From contig JAJXXT010000060.1 in the NCBI GenBank assembly GCA_021780935.1, forward strand, positions 1-12,026: a stretch of 12,026 bases of DNA, given 5' to 3'. Below, piece by piece: positions 7,328 to 12,026 of this stretch; position 1 is the first letter of the stretch; every line of letters starts with the position of its first letter. Source of the DNA: Pseudomonadota bacterium. GTDB taxonomy: Bacteria > Pseudomonadota > Alphaproteobacteria > Acetobacterales > Acetobacteraceae. Under the pieces are notes generated by a model, which was not told where the DNA came from, did not search any database, and was given only the letters and a program-made list of their open reading frames with translations. The position numbers and the translations under genes are program-made.

Positions 7328-8293
7328 TCATCCGCCACCGCCGGCAGAGCGTTTGCCGTACCTGGCCATACGATCGATCACCAAATCGCGAAATCCCGCC
7401 TCCGCCACGCCGGTTGCCAGCATCACCTTGGCAGCGCGACCGGTCTGTCCGTGGAAATCGGCATAGGAATGTCCCGCCGTATACCCTCCGACCTCGACCC
7501 CCACAACGGCAGGGCGCATCTGGAATAACGAGGGCTCGACCAGCCAGGCAACGGTCATCGCGTCGTGCAGTGGTGCGCCTGCCCGCCCATAGCGCGCGAG
7601 GTCGCTGCGGTCGAAGCGCGTCAGCAGCCCGGCAATCGCAGCCCCCGCCTTCCCGCCGCGGGAGCGCATGCAATCGACGTGCTCCGCCGTGAAAAGGGCC
7701 TGGCAGGTAACGTCCAGCGACATCAGGATCATTGGGATATCAGAACGGAAAACGATCTCTGCCGCGTGTGGGTCGGCATAGAAATTGAATTCGGCCCACG
7801 GCGTGCGATGCCCCAGTGCCGCGAATGCGCCGCCCATGCAGACGATGTGCCCGATGCCGCGGGCCACGTCCGCATCCTGCACCAGTGCGAGCGCAACGTT
7901 CGTTAGCGGACCGATGGCACAGATGGTCAGCAATTCGCCGCTTGCCGCAGCCAAGCGCGCCTGGCGCACAAGAAATTGCACCGCATGCTCGGTGTCCACG
8001 GCCATCGTCGCCGGCGCGACGATATCGTCGCCGAAGATTCCAATGGCGCGATATTTTCCGAACACCTGGTCGCGGACCAGCGGGCCCGCGGCTCCCGCGC
8101 GAACGGGAATGTCGGATCGTCCCGAGAGCCCGACGATCCGGCAGGCGTTGCCGAGCGCATCGCCCAGGGGAACGTTCCCGGCGACCACCGAGATGCCGAT
8201 CACGTCGATCTCCGGGGACGCGAGCGCGAGCAGGATCGCGACGGCGTCGTCCACGCCGGGGTCGGTGTCGATGACGACTTTCGGCCTCGTCAT
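7328..8293 (-). CDS. Inosine-uridine-type nucleoside hydrolase, divergent paralogue (hydrolase B)
   Basis: This 321-residue IunH-family protein hydrolyses the N-glycosidic bond of ribosides to a base and ribose, with calcium held by the N-terminal Asp cluster. That cluster, DTDPGVDD, is at 9-16. Also seen are N40 in AGN, GPLTN at 128-132, MGGA at 153-156, EFN at 168-170 followed by ADPHAA, and PLHDA at 241-245. Two positions differ from hydrolase A and from the usual family. Where A has H82 in HGRGGLG, B has R82 in RAIGIFG. Where A has N161 in the loop before EFN, B has H162. From family structures as I recall them, the first contacts the base side and the second the sugar 5'-hydroxyl, so altered specificity is likely. 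There is no signal peptide, so it acts in the cytoplasm. The ATG at 8293 overlaps the hydrolase A stop as ATGA. Confidence 0.93.
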   Translation of the reverse strand: MTRPKVVIDTDPGVDDAVAILLALASPEIDVIGISVVAGNVPLGDALGNACRIVGLSGRSDIPVRAGAAGPLVRDQVFGKYRAIGIFGDDIVAPATMAVDTEHAVQFLVRQARLAAASGELLTICAIGPLTNVALALVQDADVARGIGHIVCMGGAFAALGHRTPWAEFNFYADPHAAEIVFRSDIPMILMSLDVTCQALFTAEHVDCMRSRGGKAGAAIAGLLTRFDRSDLARYGRAGAPLHDAMTVAWLVEPSLFQMRPAVVGVEVGGYTAGHSYADFHGQTGRAAKVMLATGVAEAGFRDLVIDRMARYGKRSAGGGG

Positions 8294-9243
8294 GCGCGGA
8301 CGTGCGCGTCATACCGCGCCAGGCGCCCGAGGATCAGCTCGAGGACGGCGGCATCGACCTCGGTTGCAATCTCGACATTGGCTTCGCCGCCGGTCTTGCC
8401 GAACCAGTCGGCGACGGTCTGCCCCATGCAAAGCTCGCTCTCGTGCTCGACAAAGACGCGAGCCCGCTCGCAGCGAAAGAGCTGCGGCGCCAGGAGATAG
8501 GCGATGACCAGCGGATCATGCAGCGGCCCGCCGCGCGAGCCATAACGGCGCACGTCATTGCGATCCCAGAACGCCATCAGGTCGAAGATCGTCTTCGCGA
8601 TGGGGCCGCTCATGTCGCCGAAACGGGCCACATGCGCCGGTTGCAGCATGACCCGGTGCGTCACATCGAGACCGAGGGCGACGATGGGAACACCGCTCGA
8701 GAAGACGATGCCGGCCGCGTGCGGGTCCGCCAGCACGTTGAACTCCGACGTCAGCGACCGGTTCCCCGGTTCGCGATAGGCCCCGCCCATCATCACGACG
8801 CGTTCGATCCCGGCGGCAATCGCCGGCTTCATCCGCAGCGCCACGGCGAGGTTGGTCATCGGCCCGAGGCAGCAGATGGTGAGGCGGGAGCCGGTCGCAG
8901 CGGCCTCCAGCGCCTCGATAAGAAAATCAACGGCGGATCGGCGTTCCGCACGTTTCGTGGGTTCTGGCAGTTCGGCGTTTCCGAGCCCCCCGCGTCCGTG
9001 GAACTGTCCGTGGATGGGCTCGCGGAACAGCGGACGAAAGCAGCCTGGATGCACCGGAATATCGCACCGTCCTGCCAGTTCGCAGACGGTGAGCGCATTG
9101 CGCACCGTCCGCTCAAGTGGCTGGTTGCCGCAGACCGGCGTGATGGCGCGGATGTCGAGCTCGGTCGAGACGAAGGCGGTCAGGAGCGCGATCGCGTCAT
9201 CGATGCCGGGGTCGCAGTCGATGACGATGGGTGTTGCGGTCAT
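8290..9243 (-). CDS. Inosine-uridine-type nucleoside hydrolase, canonical (hydrolase A)
   Basis: This 317-residue cytoplasmic IunH-family enzyme probably releases a base from a ribonucleoside. The key residues visible are the Asp cluster DCDPGIDD (9-16), N40 in CGN, H82 in HGRGGLGN, T130 in GPMTN, MMGGA (151-155), N161, EFN (167-169) followed by ADPHAA, and PLHDP (240-244) with the His-Asp pair. All match the pattern of the RihA/RihB (pyrimidine-preferring) and protozoan inosine-uridine hydrolases, but purine or pyrimidine preference cannot be fixed from sequence. It is the second operon gene, 89 bases after the binding-protein gene, and its stop overlaps the hydrolase B start. Beside an importer, the likely role is breaking down the imported compound. 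No strong Shine-Dalgarno precedes the ATG at 9243. Confidence 0.95.
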   Translation of the reverse strand: MTATPIVIDCDPGIDDAIALLTAFVSTELDIRAITPVCGNQPLERTVRNALTVCELAGRCDIPVHPGCFRPLFREPIHGQFHGRGGLGNAELPEPTKRAERRSAVDFLIEALEAAATGSRLTICCLGPMTNLAVALRMKPAIAAGIERVVMMGGAYREPGNRSLTSEFNVLADPHAAGIVFSSGVPIVALGLDVTHRVMLQPAHVARFGDMSGPIAKTIFDLMAFWDRNDVRRYGSRGGPLHDPLVIAYLLAPQLFRCERARVFVEHESELCMGQTVADWFGKTGGEANVEIATEVDAAVLELILGRLARYDAHVRA

Positions 9244-9274
9244 GACGGCACGAGCTTGCTGCAGTGACGCGCAC

Positions 9275-9299
9275 GGCGGCGGCGTGCCCGCCGGCCGCC
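9275..9299. other. GC hairpin between the binding-protein and hydrolase A genes
   Basis: GGCGG-CGGCG (9275-9284) pairs with CGCCG (9289-9293) and CCGCC (9295-9299), with a four-base loop and a single bulged base at 9294. That gives a ten-pair, nearly all G-C stem within the 89-base gap. No T-run follows in the direction of transcription. In binding-protein ABC operons, a hairpin after the binding-protein gene commonly stabilises its message and lowers downstream expression; that role is inferred here. Confidence 0.6.
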
Positions 9300-9332
9300 A
9301 TGCGACGTCGCTTCGACCCTCGCCATCGCGAC

Positions 9333-10883
9333 CTAGTGCGACGTTACGTAGAAGGCGAGCGTATAGCCGTCCGAGCGCCCGGCATACGACAGGCCGCGTT
9401 TCATGGCCCAGGTATTGGCGAGGTAGAAGACCGGAATGACGCCAACGTCGTGCATGCCGATCGCGGTCGCCTTGCGCAGCAGGGCCTCCCGCCTGGCGGG
9501 GTCGAGCGTATGCCGCGCTTCGCTGAGCGCCTTGTCGAATTCGGCGTTCGAGTAACGTCCCCGGTTGCCCTGCCCCGCCTTCGGGCCGTAGGTCTCGAGC
9601 AGCGGGCCGAGAACACTCGACGCCTCCCCGGTTTCGACCGCGGCACCACCCATGATGAAACTGAAATCCCTCGCCGAGGCGCGGGAGAAGTAGATGCTCC
9701 CCGGCATCGTCACGACCTTCATCTTGATGCCGACCTGGCTGAAGAACTGGCCGATCGCCTGCGCGACCTTCGAATCGTTCGGATAACGGTCGTTGGAGGC
9801 ATCGAAGGTCATGGAGAACCCGTGCGGGTAACCCGCCTCGGCCAGCAGTTGCCTGGCCTTCTTCGGGTCATAGGGATCGACCTTGATGTTCGGATCGTAT
9901 CCGAAATAACCATCCGGCACGAGCTGGCCGGCCGGAACGCCCTGCCCGTCCATGATCCGCTGGACGATGGCCTGGCGGTTGATCGCCAGCGACAGCGCCC
10001 GCCGGACCGCGAGCTTGCGCAGCGGGTTCTTTCCGTCGGGTCCCTTGGCGAGCGGCGAGACGGCGCGATCCTGATCCATCGCCAGATACATCACCCGGTT
10101 GCCGGCAACCTGAACCACGCTGAGCGCCTTCGAGTTCATCAACCGGTGCGTGTCGGCGGTGGGGATGTTCTCGATCATGTCGACGTCGCCAGCGAGAATC
10201 GCGGCGACCCGCGCGCTGTCGTTCTTGAGGATCCTGAAGGTCACCTGATTCCAGGCCGGCCTGCCGCCCCAGTAGGCATCGTTGCGCTTGAGCACGATCT
10301 TGTTGTCGGGCGTCCACGAGACGAACTCGAACGGCCCGGTGCCGATCACGCCCTTGCCTTCGTTCATCTCGGTGGTGGTCACGCTGGCATCGGCCGCGGG
10401 CAGGATGGCAATCCGGCTGAGGTCGTTGAGAAGGAGTGGCGCGGGACCGTTGGTCTTGATGCGCACGGTCAGAGGATCGACCGCCGTGACTGAGGCGATG
10501 GCCTTCACATAGGGAAGGAAGGAGCTGGGGCTGTTCCTGGCGGCCAGCGCAACCCGGTGGATGCTGGCCACGACATCGGCAGAGGTGAACGGCGTGCCGT
10601 CGTGGAACGTCACATTCGCCCGCAGCTTGAACTCCCAGGTGGTGTCGTCGATGGTCGACCACGAAACCGCCAACCCGGGGGTGATCCGCTGCTTGGCGTC
10701 CTGGTTCACCAGACCATCGAAGATGTTGCGCGCCATCGCGCTGTTGGGGCCCAGCACGTAGAATTGCGGGTCCATCGACGTCGGCGACGCGGACAGCCCG
10801 ATCGTGAGGTCGCGGGCCTGCGACACCAGGGGAAAGATGGAGACACAGACTGCGAGGGCCGCTGCGGCTAGGCGCGCTTTCAT
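9333..10883 (-). CDS. ABC transporter substrate-binding protein, family 5 (SBP_bac_5, Opp/Dpp type)
   Basis: This 516-residue periplasmic receptor delivers substrate to the two permeases encoded downstream. The N-terminus is a signal peptide: basic MKAR, a hydrophobic stretch to about residue 20, and likely signal peptidase I cleavage after SQA at 23. No lipobox Cys is at that site, so it is probably soluble. Family 5 blocks are SASPTSMDPQF (31-41), FHDGTPFTSADVVASI (93-108), GTGPFEFVSW (181-190) with RNDAYWGGRP (200-209), and LAVRRALSLAINRQAIVQRI (291-310). Length is typical. The ATG at 10883 has a strong GGAGG seven bases upstream. It is the first operon gene, divergent from the LysR gene. 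Family 5 receptors bind peptides, nickel, glutathione, sugars and peptidyl-nucleosides, so the neighbouring hydrolases are the best clue to ligand. Confidence 0.95.
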   Translation of the reverse strand: MKARLAAAALAVCVSIFPLVSQARDLTIGLSASPTSMDPQFYVLGPNSAMARNIFDGLVNQDAKQRITPGLAVSWSTIDDTTWEFKLRANVTFHDGTPFTSADVVASIHRVALAARNSPSSFLPYVKAIASVTAVDPLTVRIKTNGPAPLLLNDLSRIAILPAADASVTTTEMNEGKGVIGTGPFEFVSWTPDNKIVLKRNDAYWGGRPAWNQVTFRILKNDSARVAAILAGDVDMIENIPTADTHRLMNSKALSVVQVAGNRVMYLAMDQDRAVSPLAKGPDGKNPLRKLAVRRALSLAINRQAIVQRIMDGQGVPAGQLVPDGYFGYDPNIKVDPYDPKKARQLLAEAGYPHGFSMTFDASNDRYPNDSKVAQAIGQFFSQVGIKMKVVTMPGSIYFSRASARDFSFIMGGAAVETGEASSVLGPLLETYGPKAGQGNRGRYSNAEFDKALSEARHTLDPARREALLRKATAIGMHDVGVIPVFYLANTWAMKRGLSYAGRSDGYTLAFYVTSH

Positions 10884-10890
10884 GGCGTAA

Positions 10891-10895
10891 CCTCC
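10891..10895 (-). promoter_or_regulatory. Shine-Dalgarno GGAGG of the binding-protein gene
   Basis: GGAGG on the - strand lies seven bases before the ATG at 10883. It is the strongest ribosome site in the operon, as expected for a receptor needed in excess over the membrane subunits. Confidence 0.75.
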
Positions 10896-10923
10896 GGTTT
10901 TTGAAGCGTGGCCAAGTGTGGCC

Positions 10924-10951
10924 TTGCACCGCCTGTTATCGCTTTTGCACC
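10924..10951 (+). repeat. TTGCACC direct repeat in the divergent intergenic region
   Basis: TTGCACC occurs at 10924-10930 and 10945-10951, exactly 21 bases apart (about two helical turns), so both copies would face the same side of the DNA. The second copy contains TTGCAC, a possible -35 for the LysR gene, with TATCTG at 10966-10971 as a weak -10 and a short 15-base spacer. It could be a protein-binding repeat or chance. Confidence 0.3.
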
Positions 10952-10961
10952 CGCGCGGAAA

Positions 10962-10990
10962 ATCGTATCTGATGTTCCCTTCATTCCCAA
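10962..10990 (-). promoter_or_regulatory. Candidate sigma70-type promoter of the transporter/hydrolase operon
   Basis: On the - strand, TTGGGA (10990-10985) and TACGAT (10967-10962) match four of six positions each of TTGACA and TATAAT, with a 17-base spacer. Transcription would start about 70 bases before the binding-protein ATG. Its -35 overlaps the TTCAT/ATGAA dyad, consistent with control by the divergent LysR protein. This was picked by eye. Confidence 0.35.
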
Positions 10991-11000
10991 ATGTTATGAA
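10980..11000. promoter_or_regulatory. Candidate LysR-type operator, TTCAT-N11-ATGAA
   Basis: TTCAT (10980-10984) and ATGAA (10996-11000) form a perfect 5-bp dyad. Its inner bases give exactly the T-N11-A core described for LysR-family binding sites. A nested CATT/AATG pair (10982-10985, 10990-10993) lies inside. The site runs up to the AAGGAGG ribosome site of the LysR gene and covers the -35 of the candidate operon promoter. That placement suits autorepression plus control of the operon. Confidence 0.5.
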
Positions 11001-11005
11001 GGAGG
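10999..11005 (+). promoter_or_regulatory. Shine-Dalgarno AAGGAGG that fixes the LysR start
   Basis: AAGGAGG lies four bases before the ATG at 11010. The frame is open upstream to a GTG at 10908, but those 34 residues match no LysR sequence and would run through the operator region. The start at 11010 is therefore preferred. Confidence 0.8.
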
Positions 11006-11009
11006 CGAG

Positions 11010-11999
11010 ATGCGCCTCAAGGCCCGGCAGGTCGAAGCGTTCCGCAGCGTCATGGCGTCAGGCGGCATCACCACCGCCGCCGAGGCTATGAACATCACCC
11101 AGCCTGCCGTCAGCAGGCTGATCAAGGACCTCGAATCGGCGGTGCGTCTGAGGCTCTTCGAACGCCGCGGCACGCGCCTCAGCCCGACCCCCGAGGCCGT
11201 GCTGCTGTTTCGCGAAGTGGAGCGCTTCTATCTCGGCCTCGACCAGATCGCCCGCGCTGCGGACGATATCGGCCAGCACAAGAACATCGTGCTGCGCATT
11301 GCGAGCGTGACGTCGCTGGTTCGTCCCTATCTGCAACAGGCGATCCTCGACGTGCTCGGCAACCGGCTCGACCTGCCGCTGGTGATCGACGTCGAGAATA
11401 GTCGTCACATCTCCGAAATGGTCGAAAAGGGGCAGTACGATCTCGGCCTGGTCTTCGATTCGCAGGGGGCGCCCGAGCGGAGCGCGACGCTGCTGCAGAC
11501 CTCCGAGGCAGTCGCGGTCGTAACCCCGGGCCACGACCTCGCAGGGCTCGACCAGGTCCGCACGCCCGATCTGCAGCACCACCGCATTCTGGTCCCGGGG
11601 CGCAACTCGCCGCTGCGGCTTGCTCTCGATCGCACCTTCGCCGTCGAGCACCTCCACCCGGCGACTATCGTGGAAACGTCGATGCTCAATTGCTGCTGCT
11701 TTGCCGCAGCTGGCTTCGGCATTGCCATCGTCGACCGCATCAGTGTCCGGGCCGCCGGCGCGGATGTCGTCACGATTCCCTTCGTCCCGGAAATCCGTGT
11801 CTCCTACCTGGCCATCCGCCCGCCCGGCGCGCGGCGCATCGCCGCGCTCGACGACATTGTCAGCCGGATGCAGGCACTGATGCAGCGCGATCAGAGCCTC
11901 GCCGCGGGTCGGCCGCCACGCCACCGGCTGGCTCCGCACCCCGCAACGCCGGCGCCCGGCGGGAGGCACCGGACGGCGCGCCGCCGCCCCGCTCGCTGA
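11010..11999 (+). CDS. LysR-type transcriptional regulator
   Basis: This 329-residue DNA-binding regulator is probably the ligand-responsive controller of the divergent operon. The N-terminal winged helix-turn-helix is classic: LKARQVEAFRSVMASGG (3-19), the helix block TTAAEAMNITQPAVSRLIKDLE (21-42), then LFERRGTRLSPTPEA (49-63). The effector-binding domain runs from about 92 to 290, with the usual hinge-region and AAGFGIAIVD (233-242) blocks. The HTH resembles the OccR/NocR branch, by recall, which does not fix the ligand. Oddities are three consecutive Cys at 228-230 and a basic, Pro-rich tail (about 300-329) beyond the usual end of the family. Transcribed away from the operon across 126 bases, it is likely to regulate both itself and the operon. 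Confidence 0.93.
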   Translation: MRLKARQVEAFRSVMASGGITTAAEAMNITQPAVSRLIKDLESAVRLRLFERRGTRLSPTPEAVLLFREVERFYLGLDQIARAADDIGQHKNIVLRIASVTSLVRPYLQQAILDVLGNRLDLPLVIDVENSRHISEMVEKGQYDLGLVFDSQGAPERSATLLQTSEAVAVVTPGHDLAGLDQVRTPDLQHHRILVPGRNSPLRLALDRTFAVEHLHPATIVETSMLNCCCFAAAGFGIAIVDRISVRAAGADVVTIPFVPEIRVSYLAIRPPGARRIAALDDIVSRMQALMQRDQSLAAGRPPRHRLAPHPATPAPGGRHRTARRRPAR

Positions 12000-12026
12000 C
12001 GATTTTCCGCCCCTGGCAGACGCCGG
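12000..12026. other. Right edge, nothing recognised
   Basis: The 27 bases after the LysR stop codon are too short to interpret. No hairpin or T-run is seen in them. Confidence 0.5.

Noticed and set aside
6266..7528. + strand open frame of 420 codons opposite the DppB-type permease
   Set aside because: His/Asp/Arg/Gln-rich translation typical of the reverse of a membrane protein gene. No ribosome site or domain.
1..12026. Search by eye for CRISPR arrays, tRNA or rRNA genes, transposases, integrases and defence-type domains
   Set aside because: No regularly spaced repeats, tRNA-like cloverleaf, rRNA core or mobile-element protein was recognised.

Overview
This is a GC-rich window in which almost every base is coding. 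Long open frames also occur by chance on the opposite strand, as expected at high GC. The base composition, close packing, Shine-Dalgarno sequences and gene families suggest a proteobacterium, most likely an alphaproteobacterium. That assignment is an inference: there is no rRNA or marker gene here. The cluster of GANTC sites near the left edge fits the idea but does not prove it.

Layout. Positions 1-285 carry no gene I can support, but 100-216 is a strongly structured palindromic/direct-repeat element. On the + strand follow a GT4-type glycosyltransferase (286-1422, probably with a CTG start) and an overlapping PIG-L family deacetylase (1397-2203). A second GT4-type glycosyltransferase (3496-2225, - strand) converges on them. 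A hairpin that includes both stop codons separates the convergent pair. These three genes look like part of a cell-surface glycan locus that continues beyond the left edge.

The main system is a six-gene - strand operon with a divergent + strand regulator. In transcription order the operon encodes a family 5 substrate-binding protein (10883-9333), nucleoside hydrolase A (9243-8290), nucleoside hydrolase B (8293-7328), a DppB-type permease (7315-6338), a DppC-type permease (6341-5403) and a fused two-domain ATPase (5406-3598). Three junctions are ATGA stop/start overlaps and one is a 12-nt gap. The exception is the 89-nt gap after the binding-protein gene, which holds a strong GC hairpin. A LysR-type regulator (11010-11999) is divergent, across a 126-nt intergenic region. 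That region contains a TTCAT-N11-ATGAA dyad overlapping a candidate operon promoter and lying next to the regulator's ribosome binding site.

Working model (inference): an Opp/Dpp-type ABC importer captures a nucleoside or nucleoside conjugate in the periplasm. Two cytoplasmic nucleoside hydrolases then split the N-glycosidic bond, under control of the LysR protein. Hydrolase A keeps the family's usual active-site residues. Hydrolase B has replaced two substrate-contact positions, so the pair probably acts on different substrates. This pairing is the most interesting content of the window. No tRNA, rRNA, CRISPR array, transposase or integrase was seen.
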